Positions 46,701 through 60,076 of a DNA stretch of 64,000 nt are shown here, one piece after another; within the stretch, counting starts at the first letter, position 1, and every line of letters starts with the position of its first letter. The DNA comes from Nymphaea colorata (lineage: Eukaryota; Streptophyta; Magnoliopsida; Nymphaeales; Nymphaeaceae): contig NC_045150.1 in the NCBI RefSeq assembly GCF_008831285.2, positions 7,142,001 to 7,206,000 of the forward strand, read 5' to 3'. The notes beneath the pieces are model-generated. The model saw nothing but the letters and a program-made list of their open reading frames with translations, had not been told where the DNA came from and did no database searches. The position numbers and the translations under genes were made by a program.

Positions 46701-49700
46701 CTTGTACCTACTTTCAGTTTCCTGTTTCACACTATAGCTTCTTTTCCTAGTTTTGCGAGTCTTGGGAAGTACACAGAAAGGGAAAAGTTACTTCTTTAGA
46801 AAACACATTATGGAGGTGCAAACACCTTTCACAACATAATGGCAATTCTGCTTTCCCCCATCCTCACTCCATATTACATGCTTCCCTAAAGCTTTTCTGG
46901 GCTACCTTTGATTTTTCTAATGTGCCTTATAAATTAGTAATTCAACTTTCTAAATTTTAAATTCTCAATTCTTTACAACAGAAAAGATTGTTATTCTAGA
47001 AAACCTGTTTGGTTTGGTTTAAACATTACAATCTTTCTCGAAAACATTAATGTAGTAAGCATGATTGGAAAAGGTAAACCTGTGGGACTAAAAGTAATTC
47101 CTAGTTTTACATTCTTTTCCATCCTTTCCCTTTTCTTTTTAAGCATGGAATTATTTCTAGCACCATCCTTTCAAGTAAAACACACCAATTTTACTAGTGT
47201 CAAGGATTTCCAATACTTAATTGGCCAAATATTTTAGGCTGGCAATGAAGATCAGAGCAAGTGCATCATAAAGATGCTATCCAGGTTCATGTCTTGGTCT
47301 ATGTTACCAAAAGCATTATATGCAGCCCATGCGGCAAGTTCAGCTTAGAGCCTAGGCAAGACAAGATGCATTAATTGGTCACCCCCCCCCCCCCCACCTT
47401 TCCATGTCTAAAACTGATGGATGTAAGCCAGATTCATGTTTGTGTGTGTGTGAGAGAGAGAGAGAGAGGGGGTGGTGGAGGGAGGGGGCTGGTGGTTGTG
47501 GGGTGGTGAGAGAGAGAGAGAGAGATCCATGCATTGCATAAGGAATACGTCACATCTGATAAATAACTATTTGTTACTCACATTTAAAAAATTTGCCCAA
47601 ATTAATTATGCATAATGAACGAATGCACTTTGTCACTTGTAGAAATAAGCTTATCTCAATTTTTGACCAGCTGAATGTTTTGAAATTGTTTTATTCTTTG
47701 GGGACTTGGGCAATATTTTCATCCCAAAAAAATGCAATCAATTGCTGGATCAAGTCAATTTTATTTTAAGTTATCAGCAACAATTGTGCACATGTTTCCA
47801 TTCATAGTACAAAATATATTATATGTTCTAGTTAAACAAAGAAAGATATTGACCTTATTCCAATTTAATCTAATCTTTCTTCTAATTCTTTAACTGATTG
47901 ATGTTTTTTTTTCTCATATTATTTTTCAGTTCCTGTTCCATGCATATTTCACCTGGGTTTTGGATTCCATTCTCATTTTAAATCTAAATCAATTCTTTAT
48001 ATCTCGTGCATTGAGAGTCTTGCCCTAAGTCACACGGACGCTGCAAAATGACTGCCACACCTGTGTCGACACAACTCGGGTGCGGGTGCGGACATGGGTG
48101 TGGCCCAGATTCACACCCAGCACAAGTCAACAAGAGTTGGGTGCGGCTCACCACACCTTATCATTTTCGTCCATTTTGGACACGCACCCGACTCGAGTCA
48201 GGTGTGGGCAAACCGTGTCAAGCCTATTGTTGTCCTTTTTCGATATTTTTTATTTTAACAAATTTTCACGTTAAAAAGAGGGTTTAGGGCACAATCGCGT
48301 ACCCTTTTTCTCTCCTCCCATGTGCTCCTCTTTTGCATGGGTTCTGCTGGTTTCATTGAAGAATCTAGCAGAATGGAAGGTCATTTCCGGCGACTGAGGG
48401 GGTCGAACAACGGCCGTCAGCAACGTGTGATGGGTTTTCGAGTGGAGCAAAAGACTTCTCTACCCTATTTCAGTAGTATTGTCGTCTGCATCTTTCTCAA
48501 CCCTATTTCCTGCAAAACAGTTGTTTTTCTATCTATCTCTGGCTTGATTCTGTCATCTGCACTTCCTCATTGCACTCTTGATTTTGTATTTCATTTTTTG
48601 TGTCACTGATTCAACTAACAACTCACAGCACTAGTGCTTCTATTTTTTTGTTTTATGCTTAAATCAGTAAATGTTCATATCTGACTGTTAGTTTTTTCAC
48701 TTTCTCAGTTTTGTGTTTTGCTGCAACGACTGCTATTTCTTGCTTAGCATTTTTTTTTCATTTCTGCGGTCCGTCCTGTTTTTGTTGTTTTTTGTTTACT
48801 TGTTTAATGTTTGTTCTTTGTAAGCATGTTAATGCTTAATATGTTGCATTCATATACACAATACATTATAACTTATAAGTATGTAATATATGATATTCAT
48901 ATATAATTTACCCATAAAGTGTGTAGTGTAGAGTGTATAGACTATAGTGCATACTCTTAAATTTAATTTCTTAATTCTTATTGTGTATATATATTATGAT
49001 AATAAATTAATAATAATAATAAATACTCTTGCCGCACCGCCGCACCTAAAGTTTTGGGGATGTGTCGGTCCGGCACCCGCACCTACCGTGCTACATCTCC
49101 TTTACACAGTTCCACTTCTATCCTCCCTTCATGTTTACCCTTTCTAATCTAGCAACATTGCCCTCTACCAATCTGAATTCTTGGTCCTTCTACTACCATG
49201 CTGATTAGGATCCTCTTTTCTATTTCCACCATCATGCTACATGTAAATGGGGTTCCCCTTCCCAATCTTGTCCTGAAATCAGGCTTTTCTCCTCTTACCC
49301 ACAAAGCTGTTTTAACAGGCAGATATATTTGCAAAATGTTTAGAGAAAAGTGAAATTATTGTACACACTTCAGGGCATTGCTGTCAGTTGTCCATCGTAT
49401 TATGTGGCCCAGCTCAGTGACACACAAGGTAAACCAAGCATGCCTATCAACACTAGGTCTGACCTCGTATGAACTCTTAGCTCTTTTCAGCCCATAGCCA
49501 CAAATATCGTTCTCGGGTTTTTATGGGCGAAGTCTTGGTAAGTATTTTTTAGCAAAGTTGTTCTTTTAAGGGAAAACTTGGAGTTTCTAAAAAATAAAAA
49601 AATTCAAAACACTAGGTTCAAACTTCAGAATAAAATAAAAGAAAAAATAATAAGACATATAAAACATATTTTAAAACAAAAAAATCATAAAGTAATAAAT

Positions 49701-52700
49701 AAAACAATAAAACAAGGGTTGGAAAAAATGAAAACAAAAAAAAAAGAAAAAATGACGGAATGATGATAAAATCACGATAAATCCGAATAATCATTTTTAC
49801 ATTTTTTTAAATATCGTCTATTTTTCCCCATTTTTTTGGCTTTTTCGTTGTCTTTTCTAATATTGTGATATTTTCAAAAATATTGCAATGTTTGTGGCTA
49901 TATTTTAGCCAAAAAAAATCTCCTATTCTAGCCCCTTTTCCACAATTTCACTCAAGTATGACATAAAAGGATCCATTAGTTGAACCCATAGTCACAAATA
50001 ACATTTTGGAGTTTTGAACGGCGAGATTTTTCTCAGGTATAATACGGCGAGCTTGAAAAAAATGGGAAAATACGGTAAATTTTAAAAATTTTAAAAACTA
50101 AAAATGGGAGAAAAAAAATAAGTGAGAAAATAATAACACAAACATCAAAAGATACGTAGATTTGCAACAAATAACAAACAAAAACTGAAAAAAAAAAATT
50201 GTTTGGAATTAAAAAAAATATAAAAAATGAAAAAAGTGAAAAAATGTGATTCGTTTTTTTCAAAAAACATGGTTTTTTTTAGTTTTAAACAGCATTTCAT
50301 TTTCTTACGTTTTTGAAGTGTTTTTTTCGAAAATGACGCGTTTTTTGTGACTATGTTGAGCCAACTTGATTTTGAAGTTTTTTTATGCCAAATAGGTACA
50401 TAAAGGCTTTTATTAGTTTATAAAATATCAGGAACAACTTGTTCAAGCACGAAAAGATCTATAAAGCTTGTTAAATTTTTCTGGAAACAGATTCAGCAGT
50501 TTCTCCTAAAATTTTGCTTGTTTAGAGATGCAATTTATACCCAAAAAAAAATTCTAACCATCAAACACAGAAACTATATCGTTTTCAAAATAATGAAAAA
50601 AGGACAGACAGAAAATTACTACAAGCAAATGAAAACATCCAAAAGCAAAACCAATAATGATAAGTGCTAAAAGTTAAAATGGCTCATCCAAAGAGATGGC
50701 ATAAACAGTTAGATTACAATAACCAAAGATCATGGGACAAAAACCAGTAAAACTATTGATGGTTTGATAATTGACACTATTTTAGGCCCTCAAAACTAAA
50801 TGAATGAAATAATTTTACCTCAGTGGAATGAGATGGTGTTCCAAGCAGCATCAGCAACTTCTTTTGGAATGAGTTTCCAGAAACCTGCAATATCACCTAT
50901 TAGGTAGGTATAAAATGATAGCAAAATTGAAGTTGAGTTATTGAACATATATGTGCATGTGTGTGCTTTCAAGATACAGAAAAATATATATGCAAGTCTA
51001 TGCTTCAATTGAGAAGGAGGATCAATTTCATCAAATAATCATGTAATAGATGAGATCAACAGGAACATGCTGTAAAAACATGAATTCCAAACTTAGAAAA
51101 CCATGATCCCGGACAAGCTGCAGCCTCCACCTCTCTCTTCAACTTTTTGAATCAGAAAATAAAATGAAGAAGGAGAGGAAGATTCAATAGTAGAAATAAT
51201 CATCAAAAGACAGAAGAGAGTGGACATTGTATGGCAGAAAAGCCAGATGGACCATGAAACGTTAATTCCCTGAAGAATAGTTACTCAGTGTTCTGCTTAA
51301 TTCTCATCCAGCAAAATGTCTAAAAGCGTGACCAAGAAGAGAAAAACATTTTCACGTGATTAATTAATCTAAGGGACAAAATTTTCTCAAGTCAAAGTAG
51401 GACAAGAATCAATTATATACTTCAGACTAGGAGAAATAAGAACAACAAACCAGATTAATCACAGTGAGAAATAATTGTTAACAATGCCCCAAAACCTTAT
51501 AGGAACAATGAACAGGTATGAATATAGCAAGAGACTGGTGGAAAAACAACTAAATTAAACTAGAACTAGCTACTGCACCAGTACCGGTCATCAGTTTACC
51601 TACACTATCAGAATGAAAATGTTCCCCCAAGACATGGGTAGTAATGCTTTGGCCAGTATATGGAAGTGAATACCATCTTGTCTAACAATAACTGCATGAC
51701 TTGTGCACTGGATGAGGTAGACACTGTCTCAGCAATAATGAACCAAGCTAGTTTTTTCTCTTGCCACCTCTTTAAAACAATACCCAACAAAAACAATTTA
51801 CTCAAAAGTGACAGATATTCTACAAGAAGGAGCTTCAAGAAATTAAATTGCCAAAATAAAACAAATACGAAATGCTATATCCCCAGTTAGTTTTAAATAG
51901 TGCACCCAAAAAAAAACATGTATTACCCTCTCATGTCTCAACAATTACTATGACAAATGTGCCATACTTTCATATGTCAACATGATAGAAACACTGCAAA
52001 ATGCTTTAAGATGCTAATAATGTCCATAAATGTTAAATCAACCATGGAAAGCAATGAAGGAGAGATCCATACATTAGCTTTAGCAGAATCCCACACAAAG
52101 TATGTGGTAAAGAAAGATGGCTCATTCCCTTCTGTGACCTTGTAAAGAGGAACATCTGAAGGTAATCCTTCATAAGCAGCAGCTCGCTCTATATACTTCT
52201 GAAATTGTTTCCAAAAACATTAGTTACAACCCTACAATGAACAAATCACATTATGTGACAGCAATTTTCGTACCTGGCCAATTTCAAATGCCTTCTGTTT
52301 TTCTCTGGAGTCCACACACTGGCCAATCCAAACAAAGACTTCAGCATGTGTGTCAAGAATCATCGTATCCTCCGTTAATAAATCATCTTGAGAGAAGTTA
52401 TAAATTTCTGAGACCTTCAATTATGAAAATAGAAATGATCAGTATAAAAATGCATAAAGGCCAAGGCCTGCTTCAAAAAAATATTTTACAGCAAAATTCT
52501 TACCTCCATTTTCCCTGAAATAAAGCCAAAAGAAAGGACATAAAAATGTCAGTCCCATATTTCAATAATTTTCACTATGCAAACAAAGATGTCAAAGTGG
52601 AAGCTACCTTTGTTCAATGAAAATGCATATAAATGTGGATCCCTCACAGTTTCTTGGGCAATTTTCTTGCTTGTGTAACTCTGTTTGCCTCCAAGAGGAA

Positions 52701-55700
52701 GCCAGAATGCTGATGTTTCAGTTCCCTCTTTAACATGCTTCAGAGTCACCCCCGGCTGCAAGTAGAAAGAGCCAAAAGTTAGGTTGCAATGTCACAGTAG
52801 ATCAACTAGGTAGCTATCAAAAAGTGTCCAACATAAATACAAGTTAACTTTGTTGCAGAACACGCAAATTTTGATGCAAATAAAATAGTATAAGGCTGAT
52901 AATATCCACAATAAACAAAAGAATATCATGATATGTCCAATGCAGCACCTGATGCACCAAAAAAAATAGAAGCTAACATTTGGAAAACATACCTTCAGGA
53001 ATTCAGCAATTTGCAGCGCTAACTGTTGTTGTTCAGTAGAGCTTACATTTCCATGCCAAGTAAAAACTGAAGATCCCGATTGCAGCACAAAACAATCATT
53101 GGTACTCAAGGATGAAGCTACCTGAATAGAAATTCATGAAGCTATGAGTAAAATTAGCTACAACTTTGTCCATTGCAAGTTTGTAACTCATTACATAACC
53201 ATCGCTTAGGGTACATTTTTTATGAAACCAATTGGTATTAAAACATGAACATAGGATCTAGTACTCCTTAGTCCAAAATTCAAATAGTTGTTGTTACCAA
53301 CATTTAAAACAGTGAAGGTAAATATGTTCATAAGCCCAGGCTCATAGTTTTCTTATCATTGCATCTGCACTTCTCTGTAAATTATTTTGTAGGTTCAACT
53401 TCAAATAGGAGAGCTGCATGGCAAGGTTGCATTATCATATCCACAAAGTCTTGGATACATCTCGTTCGTGGATTCTTCCCTTCCTCGCCCCACCTATACC
53501 CTGCAAAAAAATGCAATTTCATCAACAAAGCAAACCATGCGTGAAGTTTCTAACAAAATTGAGGACTGTCAGTATTACTTTTTGCTATATTAATCTCATT
53601 AACATGGTTCTGAAAAATCTAAATGTATCTTCCATACAAGTATATACTTTCAATAGTTACTCTTTGATGTCTTCCAACATTGCATACTTTTAAGTTTTAA
53701 CACATAAATCTAGTTCACACGGTGTGGGTGCAGGTAGGGATGCAAAAAGTGTGATGTCAATCTGAAAAAATAACATGGGCGTGGAGTATAAATGAGGTAA
53801 AATCCAGTATATTATGGAGAAAAAAACATTTGGAAATAGAATTATCAAGCACTGCTTTGGCCCCAAATGACAAAGCATAAATCTAGTTAGGTTTTGGTTC
53901 AATGTCTAAGAAGCACAATGAAGATAGAAAAATAAAAAGGAAAACAGAATGAACAAGGGGCCTAAATGAAGCAAAGCTTCAAGTAAATTTTCGATGGTTC
54001 GGTTTTCAACAAATTTGACCATGAACTCTTTGTTGTCCGCAAGGCACCCGAACCAACATGTAGGTGTGGTTGAGGGGCCTTGTCGATAACAAAGAGTCTG
54101 TGGTCAAATTTGTTGAAAAACGAATAGTCAAACATTTACTTGAAGCATTGCGTCATTTTTCCCCTTGTTCATCTTGTTTTCCTTTTTAAATTTTATCTTC
54201 ATTGTGCTTCTTAATGTTGAACCTTGACCTAACTATGTTTACCTTTGTTATTGGGAGCCAAAGTTGCACTCGATAATTCTATTTTCAAATGTTTTTTTCT
54301 CCATAGTATACTGGATTTTACCTCGTTTATACTCCGCACCCACATTATTTTTTTAGGTTGATTTTCACTCTTTTTGCATTTATACCTGCACCCACACCTA
54401 TATGAATTAGGTTTATGTGCCAAAAGTATGCAATGTTGGAAAACAACAAAGAGTAACTATTGAAAAAAGGCACTTGTATGGAGGATAAGTTTAGCTTTTC
54501 CAAAAATATGTTAATGAGACTAATATAGCAAAAAATAACGTTGAGTCCTCAATTTTGTTAGACACTTCCCATATGGTTTGCTTAGTTGATGAAATAGCAT
54601 TTTTTCAGGGTGGGGGCGTGGGGGAGGAAAGCAATAGTCCATGAACGAGATGTATCCAGACCTTGTGGATATGATGATGCAGCCTTGCCATGCAGCTCTC
54701 CTGTTTGAAGTATTGAACCTACAAAATAATGTACAGAGAAGTGCATATGAAATGATATGAAACATAAAGGCCCAGGCTTATGAACATATTCACTTGCATT
54801 TAAATAAATGCAATATGCATAAACTTAGTTCAGTCAGACACTTCACTCAACTATTTATTTTGATGATTACATGCTTGAACTGGTGCTAGTTTGCAGATAC
54901 TAGGAGGTTTATTATGGCAATTATACTTCATCCATCAACACAAACCCTTGTTTTTCTTATGAAGCATTAAAAACATATACAGCAAACGACAAAAACTAAC
55001 AGACAGTATAACCGAATGTACACTGAATTTACATTTTAAAATGTTCTGAAGCATTTCCATCAATACATAAAGTATTTGTGTACCGTATCAACTTGAACTG
55101 CTTTGTTGTTATGCGCCAAGACACCAGAAATTCTTATTAGTGCAACACCATCAGCACCATAGGTTTCATCCTTCAAATTTTTATCTGCTATGAACTTTTT
55201 GTAGCCAGAGCTTAGTCCACCCTGCACAGAAGAAAGAGGAATTTGCTGTAAAGATGCCCATTTCATAAGCATCAACATCAATCTCCATTGTTCTCAAAAG
55301 GTCTTTCAATGTCTCTCTGATGAAAAATAATAAGATCCTAAGAAGTTATAAAACCAGGAAAAAAATAATTGAAGGATAATGGTGACAAGCATTTCTCTGG
55401 AAATTTTAATAAATGAAACACAATCTAAGGGTTGCCGTGAAGAATCTTCCAGGACTATGCTGATGATATCAAGTCAATATCTAAACATTCATCAGGCAAT
55501 ATTCTGAATATAGTGTCAAATATCATGAGCTTCTAAAAATGTCACAAAGGTGACTGTTGTTTATGAGTTGCAGGAGGAAGCACTTATGATGCAGAAAAAA
55601 CTTCACCTGCAAGGAATACAACTTCATATACAGCAGAACTAAAATGTGCATGCAATTAGGAACTAAAAATAGAAGGATGAATCGCTGACTACCTTCAGGA

Positions 55701-58700
55701 CAATCATAGGCTGAAAGAGTGCTATAAATTGTGGTGGCTCTTTTCCTTGAACAACACGGCCCTGCAGAAAGCTTGAGCATTTAACATATGGATCCCCATG
55801 AATTCTGAACCTTAACTTTTGCACAAGACCATACCTGAACAGGTCTCCCCTTCAGGGAGTTTGCCATAGTATTTGCCAATCGAATTGCAGTGGCTTGGTC
55901 ATCCTACAAGCATATTCAAATGTTTGTTTCATTTATTAAATCCCAAAAAACTACAAAGAAGTGTACCTAAAAACATTCAAATTATCTTCTAAATCAGAAT
56001 GACCAATAACATCTACTCAGTAACATTACATGAAAGGTTAGAAGAATCATTAAGCAAAACAAACTACATCAGTGATATATGAGGAGAAAACATTTTGATT
56101 AGAAAGTGAACTAATAGAAAGAATTCCAAATGCCATAGGATGATGCTTGCCTAGCTGAGCGCTTGGAAGGGAAGAAAAAAAGTCACTTCGTATAAATCAA
56201 AAAAATGTTTTCTTTCTCAAGTTTGATAAATTAATTAACCACATTGCGCAAGAACGAAAAATGTTGGTAGTTGGAGTGCCTGTTTATAGCATAGCCTCTA
56301 ATTTGCTTAAGATAACTTATTTAGTTACATTAGAGAGAAAGGAATTTAAAGGAAAAGGACAAAACAATGCTTACCAAAATGCTATCTTTTCCAAACCAAC
56401 AGCACAAAAAGTACTCCTCCTTCTTGTCACCAGGGTAGGTATAGAGAACAAGGTAACAATCCCCACTGTAAAATTTACCAATATCTTCTTTAGAAATCAT
56501 GGTCTTGGCATTCCCATTTATTCTCCACACCTGAGTATAATAGAAACATCAGTTACTGAGATTGCGAAAGACAAGGACAGAGTAATTCACCGTACACAAC
56601 TATGAAACTGACCAAAAATAAGTATAGCATGAAATATACAACTAAAATAAAGACAGAAGAAGACGTGAAGTCATAGGAGTGATGGAAGTGAAACCTCAAT
56701 TTTTCCACCCATCGGAAGCAAAGGAGGGACTTCCTCATTTGTCGGGGCTCCCTTAGATGCACCAACACCCTGCTGCTTCAGTAATGCTAAAACATTCCAT
56801 TGCAAAGTCAGCTTCAATCACGTGGTAGGTTACAATATTAACAGTGAAAACCAACTCAGCAGTTTATTCTTACCAGCTACTTTTCCTCTACTATCCTCAG
56901 CAACTGTGGTGCTCGTCCCCACTGGCCATGTTTCAAAGTTTGACCTAAATTCTTGTGGCTCAAATCCTTGAATAACCCGAATAATGCGTGTAGCCTTTGG
57001 TCGTTTTTGGCTAGAGATGAATTCCTGAACAGTTGAACAAACTTTTAAGTGGAGACTTATAACCTGGATTAGGAAATGAACACAAAGTTTGTGGAAAGAG
57101 CAAGAACAACAAACAATGACAGTAGAAGAACCTTACATCTGCAGCCAAGGTTGCAGCCTTTCTTTCTTCAAGTTGTGTCACTCGGCCTACCCAAACATAT
57201 ACCTCAGCTCCACAATCCAGTAGATAGCACTGGTTATTTTCAAGCATCACTTTAGACAATGCACCTTCAACAAGCTTCACCTGACCATCAGAAACACTAG
57301 AGCAAGGCAAAGATTACAATAACACTCATAGTGGCATTATTTATAAAATCACAAAAAATTACTTATTACTAGTTAAGCCTTCAACTGTTCCAGTTGAGAC
57401 AGCATAATGCATGTGATGTTACAGCGCAGCATCTTAGTTAATAATAAACATTGACAAGTATTAACAACTATTTGCACATAATAGCAAACTTGTCATGAGA
57501 TTTTCAGATTCCAAAAAGTATTACATTTTCAAACTATCACCTGTTTAAAAATATCATGACCTTTTACAGTGGTACTTTGCAAACATTAACAACCCCTTTT
57601 AAAATAAGGTCTGTGCTTTTCATTTCGTTCCTGCACATTTTCCATACACCAAACTTAATATATGTCAGCACTGCCTTAAAATTCTCCAAAGACAGTTCTC
57701 TAATTTGTCAAGGATTTTTCCCTGACAAACAAAATTCCATAATACAGATAAACGCCATCCCTTTATTCATTTTTGTATCAGATGCCTTGCTTTCAGGTCA
57801 TACTAGGACATTTTTTGGCGGCAAATACACACATGCGAGTGGGTGTTGGAGTATTATGTACCTATACAGTTTCCCAGGAGTGGTTTCTGGAACATAGTCA
57901 TCTTCAGTTATAGCTTTTCTGCTGATTGGTGCAAAACCACCAAAGAGAACCCAAAATTCACCAGAGTCCCCCTCAGCCACCAGCTTTCCATCATCTGTGA
58001 TGATCATCTCAGGACAGTTAGCAATACTCTATCAAAACCAGGGGATGTCTATGTCATAGTGGGAGACAGATCTACTCACCAACAATTGCAACATCACACT
58101 TCCCTTCATGGTATTTATCCTTGAAGTATTGTATAACTTCCAAAGCCTTGGCTCGTTCTTGAATATTGGAGTTTGCACCATTGAATTGATAGATCTTATT
58201 TTCAGTGTCTAGGATAAACACATCATCATGATTTAACGAGGAACGGGCAAATGGTACCTGCAAGAAGAACCAGTTCAAGTTCTCGATTTGTTTCTCGTAA
58301 AAAAAAGTGTATATATATCCATAAATATGCAACCTATGGATTTGTTACCTGCTTTAGACGCACAACTCGCTTGCCCTTACATGTATACAATCGTGTCTCA
58401 AATTTCTCAACTTCTGGTTCCTTAAATCCAGATGCAACACCACCTTCCAATGGAATAATACAGGGTTTGAAGTATGACAAGAACTTGTCTGATTCATGAC
58501 CTTGCAATTCTCTATGTTGCACAGCACGCCCTCCAAGGGCCGCATCAAGCTCAACTGTCTTGATTGCAGCAGTTCCAGCTTCATCCTAATCCAGTTTTAG
58601 GTACTGTGATAAGATAATAGCAAAAATATTTCAATCCAGTCATGACCATAAGAAGATGTATACCTGAGTTGTGTCCTTGCCAAGCCAAAAGTGGATGTCG

Positions 58701-60076
58701 TATAAATAACTGCCACCTTTTCCAGCAGAAGTCTGAAAAAGTTGTTTGATGAATATGAAAATGGATAAAAATAACCCACGTCTAGTAAACTCATGAACTA
58801 AGTAATTATTCATCATATTAGGTAGCATTCGTGAACTAAGCAGAAGCTGCTGGGAAAAAAGGGATGATGCGCTGAATAGACAACCAACAACTTTTCTGCT
58901 CATGTGCGTATACAATAAACAGAGATAATAACCAGTCAACAGACAGAGATAATAACCAGTCAACAGAGATGCATCATCCCATCAAGTAATGCTAATTTGA
59001 GTTACAACCATAAAAAGCACAACTAAGTTTCTCAAACTCATAATGTGCTATTAAACAAGTATCCAGTGTTCATAAACTAAGAACCTGAAGTGAAGAGGGC
59101 ATACGAACCAAGTAGGTGCAAATCCATCAATACTCTGCCACTGATATAAGAAGTTTCATGAATTCAATGCTAAAGGAATGCAACGAACTAATGGATCAAC
59201 CAGGTAGACTCCTAGGTGGAAAGGACTGCCAGAAAGCATCACAAAAGGCATCCACACTAAAAAGACTTGAAAATGAATGTGCTTAAGATGCAATAAGTTT
59301 GCATCTAGGCCCAGCTCACAGGCAATGAAATTTTAGCATTACATAGAAATGCATACACATTAAGAATTTAAGATACTCAAGAAGATCACGTATTTGCCTC
59401 AATTTTAGGTAATAATAAAAATAATTACCACACACCATATGAAGGACAGACCAATAAATTTTGCATGTACATTATAAAAATTAGGAACATGAGTGCACTA
59501 ATATCGCTTCACAAGGAAAATCAAAGATAGGAGTTGCATGCACGACCCTGATTGCGGTCACCTACATTAAGGTCACTGTTCTGTATAGCGTATGAACACA
59601 TACACACGCCCCATCACAGAATAATATGCAATAAGAGCACGAAAAGCAACAAAATGAGCAGACAAGCAGTTAAGAACAAAACCTCAAGACGTCAAGAAAC
59701 AGCGAATCCATGTTTGTCCATTGAAACAAGATTTGTCAAGAAGGTATAAAATGCAAAACAGCTCCAACTCGAAGTTACCTGCAAAATGATATAAGAATCC
59801 CCTGTGTAGAACTTGCCGTATTCAGATTTAGGCAGAGGAACCGGTTGAAAGTTTTCAATTCTCCATATTTCTGTCCCGCTATAAAACGCTAAGGAACAAG
59901 CAAACCGTAGTACGGCAGCATAGAACACTTCATTTTTCAAAATGCTGCGACACTGTATTGACTTCAGAAGTAATAACAACATTATGAAAAAGGTAATAAC
60001 TCATAAATGCTTAAGGATACATTCTTTGACCAACAGTCTGGAATGCAGGATCCAGGTTCTTGATAGAGCCGGCCAT
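43754..60076 (-). CDS. VLN: Villin, actin filament bundling/severing protein (22 coding exons, 945 aa)
   Basis: Coding exons on the minus strand: 60076-60021, 59878-59779, 58732-58664, 58585-58349, 58257-58080, 57994-57862, 57296-57137, 57024-56874, 56786-56695, 56530-56375, 55903-55835, 55761-55693, 55221-55084, 53121-52993, 52755-52608, 52514-52504, 52414-52274, 52198-52073, 50884-50819, 46303-46036, 44341-44115 and 43867-43754. They sum to 2838 nt with every phase matching and all donors GT. Six gelsolin-like repeats span about residues 10-720 ([65 protein letters not shown]). A Ser/Ala-rich linker holds [16 protein letters not shown] and [15 protein letters not shown]-terminal headpiece (about 880-945) ends in KWKQDIQ and RADLF. 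Family members bind, bundle and sever F-actin under Ca2+/PIP2 control. It is closest to the VLN2/VLN3 class as I recall it; the subclass is not resolved. Confidence 0.95.
45386..45535. repeat. Tandem duplication, about 75-80 bp, two units, in a villin intron
   Basis: Shared segments are tatttctaatga, aataagaaaaa, gaagtatgctt and ccatattctcttagtttt. It lies between villin exons 20 and 21. Confidence 0.75.
48015..49110. mobile_element. Unclassified element of about 1.1 kb with GC-rich inverted ends, in a villin intron
   Basis: The left end has actcgggtgcgggtgcgg and the right end gtcggtccggcacccgcacc, which are inverted relatives. The interior includes a leader-like GC-rich block (48300-48440) without recognisable protein domains. 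It lies in the intron between villin exons 19 and 20. Confidence 0.4.
49560..50400. repeat. A/T-homopolymer-rich repeat sequence in a villin intron
   Basis: Two stretches (49570-49920 and 50000-50400) are dominated by A runs on one side and T runs on the other, with short shared motifs such as gatttttctc. Similar sequence occurs at 5600-5900, 19800-20100 and 23760-23960. The class is unknown. Confidence 0.45.
53321..54790. repeat. Large near-perfect inverted repeat (foldback) in a villin intron
   Basis: The left arm (53321 to about 54055) and the right arm (about 54066 to 54790) are reverse complements over their whole length. The outer ends read aatatgttcataagcc (left) and ggcttatgaacatatt (right). 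Internal landmarks match too: gagagctgcatggcaaggtt against aaccttgccatgcagctctc-like sequence, and caacaaatttgacca against tggtcaaatttgttga near the centre. The spacer is only about 10 nt. The whole structure lies between villin exons 13 and 14. It could be a foldback transposon or an inverted duplication. Arms differ at scattered sites and small indels, so it is not fresh. Confidence 0.88.

Noticed and set aside
47372..47398. Poly-C tract as a functional site
   Set aside because: Simple homopolymer in a villin intron, prone to sequencing error.
53418..53693. Open frame sharing [12 protein letters not shown] with one on the other strand at 54520-54765
   Set aside because: The shared peptide comes from the two arms of the inverted repeat, not from two related genes.
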